Shown in pieces: positions 1 through 8,349 of a DNA stretch of 64,000 nucleotides. The notes beneath the pieces were generated by a model, which had not been told where the DNA came from, did no database searches, and saw only the letters and a list, made by a program, of their open reading frames with translations. The stretch is taken from contig JAPOQK010000088.1 of assembly GCA_026710795.1 (NCBI GenBank), positions 1-64,000 of the forward strand, given 5' to 3'. The first letter of the stretch is position 1; each line of letters starts with the position of its first letter. This DNA is from Candidatus Poribacteria bacterium (GTDB taxonomy: Bacteria; Poribacteria; WGA-4E; WGA-3G). A program made the position numbers and the translations under genes.

Positions 1-246
1 AAGAGCAAAAATAAAAAAAGCGAAATTCGCGTCACATTCCTTATCCTGACTGGATGCAAAACGTCACAGTGACGTGCAAAAAGTCACAATTTTTAGCACA
101 TACTGATGAACAATGTAACGCTAAATTAACAGATATAGATTTCGCTTCTCTCTACCCGACCGACAAGAGATTATATTGAATTGTGAAAAATATATCCGAA
201 AAATCCGAAAACTATAGTAAACATTGAAATTAAAGAGACACATTTC

Positions 247-370
247 TGTAGGAGCGACCCGGTGAATGCCTAAATGGCATTCATACCGTTGATTTACCGG
301 TCGCGACCAGGAGGCCGCTCCTACAAGTAATCCTCAGCAAATGGCACTTTATTTATTAGAAATGGTATTA
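247..370. repeat. Dispersed palindromic repeat, copy 1
   Basis: The segment starts TGTAGGAGCG and its inner palindrome closes at 316-325 with CGCTCCTACA. Similarity to a second copy at 23878-24000 continues past the palindrome through a shared tail ending TTAGAAATGGTATTA (356-370). This copy lacks the left terminal repeat seen in the second copy, so it looks partial. Confidence 0.7.
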
Positions 371-396
371 CATACATGAATGTCTTAGATTAGGAC

Positions 397-486
397 TGTA
401 GGTCGGAGCGAGCGTAGCGACCTCCGACAAGTATCCCTTTATCGGGTTTCCAATGTCGGAGGTCACTGCGCTCGCTTGAACCTACG
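397..486. repeat. Palindromic repeat, TGTAGG/CCTACG ends
   Basis: The ends TGTAGG (397-402) and CCTACG (481-486) are inverted. Inside are two near-mirror halves containing GGAGCGAGCGTAGCGACC and its approximate complement, so the whole could fold as a long hairpin with two inner hairpins. No coding content is seen. Confidence 0.6.
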
Positions 487-534
487 GAAAACAACTGCCT
501 AAAGTAATTGTAAAATTCACCTTAGTTTTAAAAT

Positions 535-562
535 TTGAAAATAAATTGAATTGTGCTACGAT
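535..562 (+). promoter_or_regulatory. Predicted sigma-70 promoter of CRTAC gene
   Basis: TTGAAA at 535-540 and TACGAT at 557-562 are separated by 16 bases, 45 bases before the start codon of the downstream gene. Each box matches the consensus at four of six positions or better. This is a prediction from sequence only. Confidence 0.45.
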
Positions 563-606
563 TAATTAGGAAGCAAGAATAACAAAGATCAAGAAAGGAC
601 GTTTGC

Positions 607-2223
607 ATGTTGAATAAGACAGCACATACTTTCGTTATATGTATATACTTATGTATAATGTTTGCTTGGAACGGTCACACTACTGAAATCCGTTTTGTAG
701 ATGTCACCGAAGAGGCAGGTATTCACTTCAAACATGTAGGTGGTATAGATCGACGCGTTGTGCCAGCTTTAGTTGGTTCAGGAGCGGCATGGCGAGATTA
801 CGACAACAACGGCACGCTGGACCTTTATCTCGTAAACAGTTCCGATGTTAGACCCGAACCGGGCACGATCTTACCAAAAAACAGATTATTCAGTAATAAC
901 GGTGATGGCACATTTACAGATGTGACAGACATCGCTGGTGTCGGAGATACAGGCTGGGGAATGGGGTGTGCTTTTGCTGATTATGATAATGATGGGGATG
1001 CCGATCTATATGTTACAAACTATAAAGCAAACGTCTTCTATTTGAACTTAGGAGATGGAACTTTCAAATTATATACATCGGGAGCAGGAGGGATTGGTCA
1101 TACAGGTTTTGGTTCAGGTATAGTATGGGGTGACTTTGATGTAGACGGTTATCTTGAACTTTACTTAGGTAACTATATTGAATATAGTAAAGTTCCACAG
1201 GGAGATGAGGTCTTTTTCCCTTACGATTTTTTTGGGCAAGCGAACGTCCTCTATTTGAACAAAGCCGACGGTAGTTTCATTGATGTCACTGATGCTTCCA
1301 AGGTAAATGGAGGGTTCCATTTAACACTTGGAGTCGCAGCAGCAGACTATGACTCTGATGGAGACTTAGACATCTATCTTGCAAATGATTCGGATCAAAA
1401 TATACTTTATCGGAATGACGGCGAAATGACTTTTACAAATACAAACCAACCCGATGCGCGAAGCCGGACTGGGGACATTCGTAGCGGAATGGGGATCGCA
1501 TGGGGAGATTATGACAACGACGGTTCGTTAGACCTTTTTGTTACAAACTGGCTTGATGAAAACAATGTACTCTACCGAAATAACGGAGATGGCACTTTCA
1601 CTGATGTCTCTGCCCAAAGCGGTGTGTTTGAATCAGGACTCGGGAAAACATGTTGGGGCACTGTTTTTTTTGATATGGATAACGACACAGATTTAGACCT
1701 GTTTTTTGCTGCTGGACATATTGATCCTGCCTCGTGGGAGAACCACGGGCAATCAGATGTTTTGCTTAGAAATAACGGAGATGGCACTTTCACTGATGTC
1801 TCTGAACAAGCAGGACTGCGACAGTTGGAATCCCCAGGTGTCGGTAGAGGTGTTGCGGCTGGTGACTACGATGCAGATGGTGATATAGACTTATTGATTG
1901 TCAATGCTGGTGAGAAACCAAGATTACTCCGCAATGATGGTGGAAACCGACTGAATTGGCTTCATATCCGAACTGTTGGTGTAGAAAGCAATCGAGATGG
2001 GATTGGCGCGCAGATCAAAGTGGTGACAGGCGAAATACACCAGATTCGCGAAGTTACTGCAGGAAGTAGTTATCTCTCACAGAATAGTCCAGAAGTAGAA
2101 TTTGGTCTTGGAAAGCATAATAAAGTCGATAAAGTTATTATTCAGTGGACAAGCGGTACTTTACAGACACTCACGAATATTAAGGCGAACCAAAGGTTGA
2201 TTGTGACTGAGAAGGTGGAGTAA
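607..2223 (+). CDS. Secreted CRTAC/ASPIC-UnbV repeat protein
   Basis: A 538-residue exported protein. A hydrophobic signal peptide covers about residues 1-25. Seven acidic calcium-binding-like loops of the DxDxDGxxD type follow near residues 63, 123, 175, 246, 300, 355 and 419, the pattern of VCBS/FG-GAP beta-propeller repeats. Residues about 455-535 match the ASPIC/UnbV domain (GIGAQIKV, then a FGLG element and VIIQWTSG). The combination is the CRTAC family, usually extracellular and calcium-binding, with no settled enzymatic function. The start is preceded by GAAAGGA. It appears monocistronic; the next gene has its own promoter. Confidence 0.88.
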   Translation: MLNKTAHTFVICIYLCIMFAWNGHTTEIRFVDVTEEAGIHFKHVGGIDRRVVPALVGSGAAWRDYDNNGTLDLYLVNSSDVRPEPGTILPKNRLFSNNGDGTFTDVTDIAGVGDTGWGMGCAFADYDNDGDADLYVTNYKANVFYLNLGDGTFKLYTSGAGGIGHTGFGSGIVWGDFDVDGYLELYLGNYIEYSKVPQGDEVFFPYDFFGQANVLYLNKADGSFIDVTDASKVNGGFHLTLGVAAADYDSDGDLDIYLANDSDQNILYRNDGEMTFTNTNQPDARSRTGDIRSGMGIAWGDYDNDGSLDLFVTNWLDENNVLYRNNGDGTFTDVSAQSGVFESGLGKTCWGTVFFDMDNDTDLDLFFAAGHIDPASWENHGQSDVLLRNNGDGTFTDVSEQAGLRQLESPGVGRGVAAGDYDADGDIDLLIVNAGEKPRLLRNDGGNRLNWLHIRTVGVESNRDGIGAQIKVVTGEIHQIREVTAGSSYLSQNSPEVEFGLGKHNKVDKVIIQWTSGTLQTLTNIKANQRLIVTEKVE

Positions 2224-2275
2224 AGTCTTGTATCGGTAAACTATATTTGATGCAAAATTATTGATTAGAATAGTG

Positions 2276-2304
2276 TTGACTTTTTTTGCAGAATTTTGTA
2301 AGAT
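2276..2304 (+). promoter_or_regulatory. Predicted sigma-70 promoter
   Basis: TTGACT at 2276-2281 and TAAGAT at 2299-2304 have a 17-base spacer and lie about 90 bases upstream of the secreted protein gene at 2393. Both boxes are close to consensus. Confidence 0.55.
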
Positions 2305-2392
2305 TACTCTCAAATTATGAATAGTTCAATTATTACAGAACAATGATAATTAGATTTCAACACATAATCATTATTTTTCAGACAAGGGGGAA

Positions 2393-3043
2393 ATGATGCA
2401 ACGAAGATTTTTAATATTGTTATGTGCTGTATTTATAGCAGTACTAACTACAGATGCTATGCCTGCCAAAGAAATTCGTGTGATTGGAGGTGTAGGTGCT
2501 GATTATAAAGATGCCGAAGGTCGTGTTTGGCACTCTGGACAGCAAGAGAAACAAGACTGGGGCGGTTGGATTGAGAAACTTCCTCGTACAGCAGTGGTTG
2601 CAAACCTAACTGATGCTGCAAAAAAATTGGCAAAAGAGGAAGGGTACGATGAAGTTATTTTTCATGCTGTCAGTTGGGCTCAGTTTCCGGATGTTGTCAA
2701 GGTAGATTTGAAAACGGGTAAAGGTTTATTTGATGTGACCTATCTCGTTGGTGAACACTGGTCACCGAACAACCGCGGTTATGATATCATCATTGAAGAT
2801 GAGATTGTTGAACCGCTTTATGTAACACCGGGACGCGATGAGATTGACATCAAACGATATGAAGGAATTGAAGTTAAGGACCAAGTAATGAGTCTCGTAT
2901 TTGCTGGAAATGCAAAAACTGGCAAAGGAGATCTTAATGCTATGTTCAGCGGAATAGAGGTAGTTCCATCGCAATTGTCAGTGGATCCAAAACAGAAATT
3001 AACCACAACTTGGGGTGCTCTTAAAGGACAACATCAAGACTAA
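2393..3043 (+). CDS. Secreted protein, paralog 1, KLTTTWG tail
   Basis: A 216-residue protein with an N-terminal signal peptide (about residues 1-24, ending near AMPA). The mature part begins EIRVIGGVGADYKDAEGRVW, which loosely recalls malectin-type carbohydrate-binding domains (glycine-rich strand, then D-x-x-G-x-x-W), but I cannot confirm the family. It is about 60-65% identical by eye to the gene at 3598-4245. The C-terminus ends KLTTTWGALKGQHQD, a motif shared with two other exported proteins in this window. Two start codons are adjacent (2393 and 2396); the AAGGGGG ribosome site at 2384-2390 is better spaced for 2396. Function unknown. Confidence 0.8.
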   Translation: MMQRRFLILLCAVFIAVLTTDAMPAKEIRVIGGVGADYKDAEGRVWHSGQQEKQDWGGWIEKLPRTAVVANLTDAAKKLAKEEGYDEVIFHAVSWAQFPDVVKVDLKTGKGLFDVTYLVGEHWSPNNRGYDIIIEDEIVEPLYVTPGRDEIDIKRYEGIEVKDQVMSLVFAGNAKTGKGDLNAMFSGIEVVPSQLSVDPKQKLTTTWGALKGQHQD

Positions 3044-3079
3044 CTATTGCGAATTATCAAACGTTCCGTTCAAAACTCA

Positions 3080-3570
3080 ATACTTTAGTTTTGGGATGTA
3101 GAACGGCTAACAAGTCCGGGGTATCACAAAATGCCCAACGAAAGATTAGCGTGATACTACATTGTCAACCATGCAGGTGGGTGGAGAGCGTCTATATCAT
3201 GCCAGTCGAATGTGAACTGGAACACGTGAGCGGGTTGATATGCAGCACATATCTACGATATGCGTTACCAAAGTCGCTATAGCGAACTCTCAAAAGGAGC
3301 GAGTAGACATATTGCATAAAAGACCCCCAAGAGAAGTAAGTCATCTCTTGTTGTGTTGGGGTGTCTGGTAGGAAGGACAAAATTGAACTGTTTCAAGTGA
3401 AACAGTACCACTTCACAAAAAAGAATCTTGCCATCTAAAGCAGGTGAAAATCTGTAATAGATGAATGGGCGGGGCATCGTCCATTGAAGGAGAGGACGTA
3501 AGACTTGCTTAGGCAAGCAATCCTTGACGATAGCAGAATTCCATGCCTCAAGGCTTGGGAGTATGTCAAC
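3080..3570 (+). mobile_element. Structured segment, possible IS200/IS605-type remnant
   Basis: This 550-base gap between two paralogs has no credible ORF but is rich in hairpins. There is a long imperfect stem 3321-3334 with 3344-3366, a perfect stem CTGTTTC/GAAACAG with loop AAGT (3388-3405), CTTGC/GCAAG (3504-3517), and CCATGCC/GGCTTGG with loop TCAA (3541-3558) followed by GTCAA (3565-3569). The last hairpin plus GGGAGTATGTCAA looks like the right end of IS200/IS605-group elements and the 3' part of their guide RNA. No TnpA or TnpB reading frame remains. It could equally be an unrelated structured RNA. Confidence 0.35.
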
Positions 3571-3597
3571 TTAAGTTTTACCATAAATGGAGGTACT

Positions 3598-4245
3598 ATG
3601 AAATTACTGAATATTTTGACGTTAATGATTTTTCTCGCCGTAGCGATTACACCTTGCCTGCTATATGCAGAGGAATACCGTGTTCGAGGTGGAAAGGCAG
3701 ATGACTTTACTGACTCACAAGGTCGTGTGTGGCATGGTGCACAACAGGAAAACCAAGCCTGGGGTGGATGGATTGAATTGGCTCCACGTACCGCTGAAGT
3801 TGCTAATCTGACTGCTGACGCGCAAACACAGGCGGAAGAAGCTGGTTATGACGTTGAACTTTTCTATGCTGTGAGTTGGGCACAATTCCCCGCAACCGTT
3901 AAATATCAGTTTGTAACCGGCAACGGTGTTTTTGATGTGACTTATCTCGTCGGTGAACATTGGTCCCCAAACAATCGAGGATTTGATATTATCATTGAAG
4001 ACGAGGTCGTTGAACCACTTTATGTTACACCCGGTAGAGACGAAATTGACATCAAAACATACGAAGGTATTGAAGTTAATGATGGAACACTTGATTTCGA
4101 CTTTGCTGGAAATGAAGATACTGGGGCAGGCGACCTAAATGCAATGTTTAGTGCCCTTGAGGCTGTTAAGAGTGCTGGAACTGCTGTTGATCCGAAAGCA
4201 AAGTTGACAACAACATGGGGTGCGTTGAAAGGCAATCGCAAATAA
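3598..4245 (+). CDS. Secreted protein, paralog 2, KLTTTWG tail
   Basis: A 215-residue paralog of the protein at 2393-3043, with a signal peptide of about 21 residues (cleavage near LLYA) and the same core, including WGGWIE, SWAQFP, YLVGEHWSPNNRG and EPLYVTPGRDEIDIK. The ATG at 3598 is chosen because GGAGG lies 4 bases upstream; the reading frame is open further upstream without support. It ends KLTTTWGALKGNRK. The paralogs differ mainly in the linker before this tail. A terminator follows at 4266-4302. Function unknown; a ligand-binding surface protein is only a guess. Confidence 0.8.
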   Translation: MKLLNILTLMIFLAVAITPCLLYAEEYRVRGGKADDFTDSQGRVWHGAQQENQAWGGWIELAPRTAEVANLTADAQTQAEEAGYDVELFYAVSWAQFPATVKYQFVTGNGVFDVTYLVGEHWSPNNRGFDIIIEDEVVEPLYVTPGRDEIDIKTYEGIEVNDGTLDFDFAGNEDTGAGDLNAMFSALEAVKSAGTAVDPKAKLTTTWGALKGNRK

Positions 4246-4265
4246 GCAATTCAATACATACTATA

Positions 4266-4302
4266 AAAATGCCCTTGGTGCTTATGGTACTGTGGGCATT
4301 TT
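4266..4302 (+). terminator. Rho-independent terminator
   Basis: The stem AAAATGCCC (4266-4274) and GGGCATTTT (4294-4302) closes on itself 20 bases after the preceding stop codon. The paired A and T runs make it potentially active in both directions. Confidence 0.65.
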
Positions 4303-4486
4303 GGTTTCTGGAAATGTCCTTCTACAAGACATCTCCCTAACAATTGAACGGCTCCATCCCTCTGCATTGGGTTATTTAGTTTTAAGTATATTCTGTAGAT
4401 GCGTGTTCCTAAGTGATTTTATTGAATTGTGAAAATTACATCAGAAATTTCGAAAACTTTATATCCCCGTCCTCTGCCAAAAAAAG

Positions 4487-4515
4487 TTGACATCTGCCCT
4501 TAGATATGATATACT
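4487..4515 (+). promoter_or_regulatory. Strong sigma-70 promoter of rpsU
   Basis: TTGACA at 4487-4492 and TATACT at 4510-4515 are separated by exactly 17 bases, about 35 bases before the rpsU start. The -35 box is perfect and the -10 box differs by one or two bases from TATAAT. It fits a highly expressed ribosomal gene. Confidence 0.8.
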
Positions 4516-4549
4516 AATATAATATTTTACCTATAGGAGGAATGTGAAC

Positions 4550-4774
4550 ATGGTTCAGGTTGAAGTTACTGTTGATTCCGGAGAAACATTTGATAGAGCA
4601 CTCGCGAGGTTCAAAAAATTGTGCGGTAAAGCAGGTGTTGTCACGGAAATTAAGAAACGTAGTTTTTATGAAAAACCGAGTGAAAAACGTCGTCGAATCG
4701 AATTGAAACGGCAGCGAAAAGTCAAGCCGAGAACGACGGAATATCGTCCACGCTATGATAACAACAACAGGTAA
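4550..4774 (+). CDS. rpsU: Ribosomal protein S21
   Basis: A 74-residue basic protein matching bS21: VQVEVTVDSGETFDRALARF, then a K/R-rich helical tail (SEKRRRIELKRQRKVK). S21 joins the 30S platform near the anti-Shine-Dalgarno region and helps initiation. The ATG at 4550 is preferred over a GTG six bases earlier because AGGAGG (4535-4540) is 9 bases from the ATG but only 3 from the GTG. It starts a likely two-gene transcript with the dsRNA-binding protein 19 bases downstream. Confidence 0.93.
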   Translation: MVQVEVTVDSGETFDRALARFKKLCGKAGVVTEIKKRSFYEKPSEKRRRIELKRQRKVKPRTTEYRPRYDNNNR

Positions 4775-4793
4775 AGTGGTTCAGGAGGTGTCT

Positions 4794-5321
4794 ATGCCTG
4801 GTCAGGGTTTTTTGGAGCCTGATGGAAACTATAAAGGACTTTTAATTCAATATTGCCAAGAACGTGGATTGAGCCAACCACGGTTCTCTGAAACACAACA
4901 CGGCACACCAGACGCACCGAGTTGGAAAGTTACAGTTCATTATGGAGACAGGGTCCACGAAACAGAGGATCCGATACCGGGTGCGAAGAGAGGTGCTCAT
5001 CAATACGCCGCAAAGCAGGTACTTGAGGCAATCAATGAGAATCGAGAACGCTTATTAGCAGGTGAAATGGACGTACAAGACAGTGTAATGCCAGAAGTTA
5101 TTGAAATACCAGAATCTGCGGAGCTACTTGAAGTCGCATTGCCACTTGTTACAAGTGCACTGACAATCGCAAATGAACGGCTCGGAACATCGCAACCCTC
5201 GCGATATAGAGGGGTTTCTGATGCTGAATTCTCTCGCAAATTATCGCAGTTGACGATGCAAATTGTAAGGGATTTGGTAAAGGCGGCGGATGAAGCAAAT
5301 GTAAAGTTTACTGAGACATAA
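4794..5321 (+). CDS. Double-stranded RNA-binding domain protein
   Basis: A 175-residue protein. Residues about 10-85 fit a dsRBD: NYKGLLIQYCQERGL (helix 1), PRF then a beta hairpin with WKVTVHYGDR, and a second helix GAKRGAHQYAAKQVLEAI with the expected basic and alanine-rich residues. The C-terminal 85 residues are helical and unassigned. The ATG at 4794 is selected by AGGAGG six bases upstream. Unlike RNase III there is no nuclease domain. Being co-transcribed with rpsU suggests a role in RNA folding, ribosome assembly or decay, but this is inference. A strong terminator follows. Confidence 0.7.
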   Translation: MPGQGFLEPDGNYKGLLIQYCQERGLSQPRFSETQHGTPDAPSWKVTVHYGDRVHETEDPIPGAKRGAHQYAAKQVLEAINENRERLLAGEMDVQDSVMPEVIEIPESAELLEVALPLVTSALTIANERLGTSQPSRYRGVSDAEFSRKLSQLTMQIVRDLVKAADEANVKFTET

Positions 5322-5337
5322 CGATTAGTAGTGCTGG

Positions 5338-5366
5338 CGGGGTCGGGGGTCTGACCCCGTTTTTTT
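5338..5366 (+). terminator. Rho-independent terminator after rpsU operon
   Basis: A GC-rich stem CGGGGTC (5338-5344) pairs with GACCCCG (5353-5359) and is followed by seven T residues (5360-5366). It lies 16 bases after the stop codon of the dsRBD gene. Confidence 0.88.
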
Positions 5367-5462
5367 ATGCCTATCTGCTGTCAGCCAGTCGGTAATTATG
5401 TTTAATGCCTTCCAACAGGATCTATCCACCGACGACTGAAAGCCAAATGCCGAAAACCGAGT

Positions 5463-6146
5463 ATGATTGAACAGATTAAAAACCGATTACGGCAACATCG
5501 ATTTTTAGCTCCACTAATGGGATGTCCTTATCCCGCGCCACGTTGGAACCGGTCTGTGAAACGTGTCATCCGAGAACTGGGACCGGATGCACAAATTATG
5601 GATTTAGGCTCCGGAATCCATCGTCGAGCACCGAATGTGATTAATCTTGAAATACAGGCAACTCCATTGGTGGATGTTGTGGCAGATGGACACGCTCTCC
5701 CGTTTGCAGATTCCGTTTTTGATGCAGTAATTTCTGAGGCTGTGCTGGAGCATGTCAGCGACCCGCTGCAAGTTGTCGCTGAGATTTACCGTGTCCTGAA
5801 ACCGAACGGATTTGTGTGTGCAGCCGTACCCTTTTTACAAGGTTATCATGCATCTCCACACGATTATCAACGGTGGACGACTACGGGATTTGTGAAACTC
5901 TTTTCTCGCTTTCATGAGATTGAAAGCGGGGCGTGTGCGGGACCGACAACGGCTCTCCATTGGATTTTTCGAGAGTATGTAGGACTTGTCTGTTCGTTTG
6001 GGAGTTTGTTGGTTGCTAAGATGGTGTCGCTTATGGTTGGATGGTTGACATTTCCGTTGGTTTGGTTGGATATGTTGTTATTATTGCATCCGCATTCGCA
6101 TATTTTGGCATCTGCAGTGTATTTTGTGGGTCAGAAGAGGGAATAG
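5463..6146 (+). CDS. SAM-dependent methyltransferase (type 11)
   Basis: A 227-residue class I methyltransferase. Motif I is IMDLGSGIH near residue 40. An acidic residue at the end of strand 2 is followed by the ADGHALPFADSVFDAVISEAVLEHV block typical of Methyltransf_11, then YRVLKPNGFVCAAVPF. The last 50 residues are strongly hydrophobic and could associate with the membrane. The substrate cannot be read from sequence; such proteins often modify lipids or quinones. There is no strong ribosome site, so the exact start is less certain. It converges with the copper monooxygenase gene. Confidence 0.78.
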   Translation: MIEQIKNRLRQHRFLAPLMGCPYPAPRWNRSVKRVIRELGPDAQIMDLGSGIHRRAPNVINLEIQATPLVDVVADGHALPFADSVFDAVISEAVLEHVSDPLQVVAEIYRVLKPNGFVCAAVPFLQGYHASPHDYQRWTTTGFVKLFSRFHEIESGACAGPTTALHWIFREYVGLVCSFGSLLVAKMVSLMVGWLTFPLVWLDMLLLLHPHSHILASAVYFVGQKRE

Positions 6147-6346
6147 GACAATTGTTATGCCTTTATGGATGGAACGTTTATAGAAAGCGTCTTACTTCCT
6201 ATTTAGTTCCGTAGGAACAATACAGAGATATTCGCTCCTTTGCTATAAATATTCCACCCAAAAAACTAAAGATATTATATTACCACAGAACTTAAAAGGT
6301 TTACATAAAAATATAATTAAATTCAATGTCAACCTTACACTGTGGA

Positions 6347-7594
6347 TTATTGTTCTACCGGATTATATTTCGCTGCATCAACAAAATACAAGAACCCAAT
6401 ACACATTTCATCCGTTGTTTTGTCTCCCCAACCAACAGGAACAGGAGGGTCATGTGGATTGGCTGGATTTGTGGTAGAATTGTCAAAGTGTGCAACAAGA
6501 GAGATTTGTGTTCCAGCAGGAAGAAAAATCGGTTTGCGGTAATGATAAATATCTTGCCAGTTGAAATCCCAATCCTGTATCCAGATAAGATCAACCGAAT
6601 TACCGGTAGGGGGTTTAGCGATCATCCGCATGTCACGTCCGAGCAGATGCATGTGCGGCATCGTCGCTAACAGATAACTATCCTTTTTCACCTGTTGAGA
6701 TGCTTTGACAGTATACTTCGCCTCACCTGGTGGAATTACAAACTTGGTATTGATTGCCTGACCGATCTGCAACGGTGTTGTCTTGTCTGTTTTATTGAAG
6801 TAGAGTCCAACTTTCGACTGATCGCGTTCAAGGTGTCCAGTGCGGTAGTAATGCACCTGTAGAACGATATCAGCACCTTTCGGCAACCGATACCCGATGC
6901 CTTCTGGTAGAACGGATGGACTCATTCCTGGTGCCCATCCACCGAGTGTTCCTGCGATGTCAATTCCTGGACCTGTCCCTTCTGTAACATAACCCGGTTT
7001 TGGATCTTTCGCAGCGAGTTCACGTGCTTGCCCTTTCACATCTAGATAGAGGATGACATGGTGTACCGTCTTTCGGTTACCCGGTTGGACATCAACTGTC
7101 TGAACATACATGTCGGTATCAAAGTTTGTAGGTATAATAAAGTGCCGATATTCGTCTTCACCTTCTGGTTCAATTTCGTATTCAACAGGCATTTCAACGA
7201 GATGGTCAGGTTCACCGAGTATCCACCCTTCGGGAAATGTTGGGTTCGGAGGTGTTTTGGAGAGATCTCCTGACGGAGCACCAGCTTCTGCCCAATCTGT
7301 GATCATCTGGATCTCTTTCTCTGTAAGACGACGTTCGTTTTTGAAGTGTCCGTATCCTTCTGCGGGTTTCCAAGGTGGCATCAATTGCGCTTTCGTATAT
7401 TCTGCAATTTCGGTTGCCCAAGATTTCGCGTCTTGGTATTCGGTTAGTGCAAAGGGGGCAACTTCTCCTTGTCGGTGACAGGATTGACAATGTTTTTGTA
7501 ATATCGGTGCGATGTGTTCGCTATATGTGATTTCTGCATACACACTTGGGGTAAGTGCTGTTAATACTAATAGTATGATTAAGAACTTTTTCAT
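6347..7594 (-). CDS. Secreted cytochrome c / type II copper monooxygenase
   Basis: A 415-residue exported protein with a signal peptide (about residues 1-20). A heme site CQSCH lies near residue 36, in a short cytochrome-like module of the kind found in planctomycete-type proteins. The rest resembles the peptidylglycine monooxygenase fold. All expected copper ligands seem present: a His-His pair in VHHVILY (about 181), a His in QVHYYRTGH (about 248), H-x-H in MPHMHLLGRDM (about 314), and a Met in DEMCIGF (about 397). That suggests a working periplasmic or extracellular copper oxygenase with a built-in electron donor. The substrate is unknown. Confidence 0.8.
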   Translation of the reverse strand: MKKFLIILLVLTALTPSVYAEITYSEHIAPILQKHCQSCHRQGEVAPFALTEYQDAKSWATEIAEYTKAQLMPPWKPAEGYGHFKNERRLTEKEIQMITDWAEAGAPSGDLSKTPPNPTFPEGWILGEPDHLVEMPVEYEIEPEGEDEYRHFIIPTNFDTDMYVQTVDVQPGNRKTVHHVILYLDVKGQARELAAKDPKPGYVTEGTGPGIDIAGTLGGWAPGMSPSVLPEGIGYRLPKGADIVLQVHYYRTGHLERDQSKVGLYFNKTDKTTPLQIGQAINTKFVIPPGEAKYTVKASQQVKKDSYLLATMPHMHLLGRDMRMIAKPPTGNSVDLIWIQDWDFNWQDIYHYRKPIFLPAGTQISLVAHFDNSTTNPANPHDPPVPVGWGDKTTDEMCIGFLYFVDAAKYNPVEQ

Positions 7595-7655
7595 CTATCT
7601 GGTTATATCCTCTTATGATGTTGATTATTTGATAACTTAGGTTATGGACTATTGA

Positions 7656-7749
7656 TTAGGTTGGTGGATCTTCATCAAACTCCACGCCCTTTTCTTCTGC
7701 GCAGCCGTTCTTTGTAAAGTTGTGTTAGAAACATGATAAAATCTATTCC
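7656..7749 (-). pseudogene. Remnant duplicate of the small membrane gene
   Basis: Read on the minus strand this short piece encodes GIDFIMFLTQLYKERL and, after a frame change, AEEKGVEFDEDPPT and a stop. Both match parts of the intact gene at 7743-8195 (GVDFVMFLTQLYKERV and AEEKGEEFNVPPPT). The region between them is deleted. It abuts and slightly overlaps the 3' end of the intact gene, so it looks like a tandem tail duplication that lost its middle. Confidence 0.65.
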
Positions 7750-8195
7750 AATGAAGAATTCGTGTCAGTTGGTGGAGGTACGTTGAATTCCTCACCCTTT
7801 TCCTCGGCTTCTATTCGGAGGGTATTCCACTCTATCCACAATTTGCGTTCTTCAACAATGCCTTCAACTTTACCCACAACTATGCCTTCGGCTTTGCCTT
7901 TAGCCTTCGCTTCTTTAACTTTGCGATTAACTCGTTCTTTGTAAAGTTGTGTTAGAAACATGACAAAATCTACTCCTTGAAATAAAATAAATGTGATACC
8001 AGTAGCAACTGCCATAACAGATGCCAACTGTGCAACAATGACTTGTGCTGCTTCCATCGGTGCGTTGCCTTTCGCAACCTCATGCCGAATCAACAATACC
8101 GCGTAAAGGATCACTTGAAGCGAGAATACTGATAGGGCAAGATCAATCCATATCCTCCGTATGCTAAGTACTGAAACTCTCTCCTCTTTTTCCAA
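7743..8195 (-). CDS. Small membrane protein with charged helical tail
   Basis: A 150-residue protein of unknown function. Two predicted membrane segments lie near residues 15-33 and 52-72. A strongly charged, lysine- and glutamate-rich stretch follows, likely helical or coiled coil (RKVKEAKAKGKAEG and two GKVEGIV repeats). The C-terminus is acidic and proline-containing. It resembles small hypothetical proteins common in uncultured bacteria, but I do not recognise a named family. A broken partial copy lies immediately downstream. No partner gene is apparent. Confidence 0.6.
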   Translation of the reverse strand: MEKEERVSVLSIRRIWIDLALSVFSLQVILYAVLLIRHEVAKGNAPMEAAQVIVAQLASVMAVATGITFILFQGVDFVMFLTQLYKERVNRKVKEAKAKGKAEGIVVGKVEGIVEERKLWIEWNTLRIEAEEKGEEFNVPPPTDTNSSLE

Positions 8196-8285
8196 TCTTA
8201 TATCTCCAATTTATAATTATACCATATTTGATGGTCGGATGCAATTGGTTTATCCATTGACATTCAAACATCAAACAATGGAAAT

Positions 8286-8319
8286 AGGCAGACAATGGAC
8301 CGAAGTCCACCGTCTGCCT
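8286..8319 (-). terminator. Hairpin with TTCG loop after the LTD gene
   Basis: AGGCAGAC (8286-8293) pairs with GTCTGCCT (8312-8319), and inside it GGACTTCGGTCC (minus strand) forms a UUCG tetraloop hairpin. It lies 30 bases downstream of the lamin-tail gene's stop on the minus strand. The following U-run is weak, so it may stabilise the 3' end rather than terminate strongly. Confidence 0.6.
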
Positions 8320-8349
8320 TTCGGTGAAATAAGTAAGAATAACACTGCG

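Larger units (their letters stand above)
1..534. other. Gene-free region with repeats
   Basis: No credible gene is visible in the first 600 bases. The stretch holds a short odd palindrome at 60-74 (arms ACGTCAC/GTGACGT), a segment at about 172-219 that resembles 4418-4462, and two larger palindromic repeats listed separately (247-370 and 397-486). It probably forms the upstream region of the CRTAC gene. Confidence 0.5.

Noticed and set aside
3044-3597. Group II intron remnant
   Set aside because: I looked for a domain V-like hairpin and boundary sequences and found none that fit; the IS200/IS605-like end is a better though unproven match.
6326-6670. 114-codon plus-strand frame at the end of the copper monooxygenase gene
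   Set aside because: Antisense to conserved ligand-bearing sequence; no evidence of its own.
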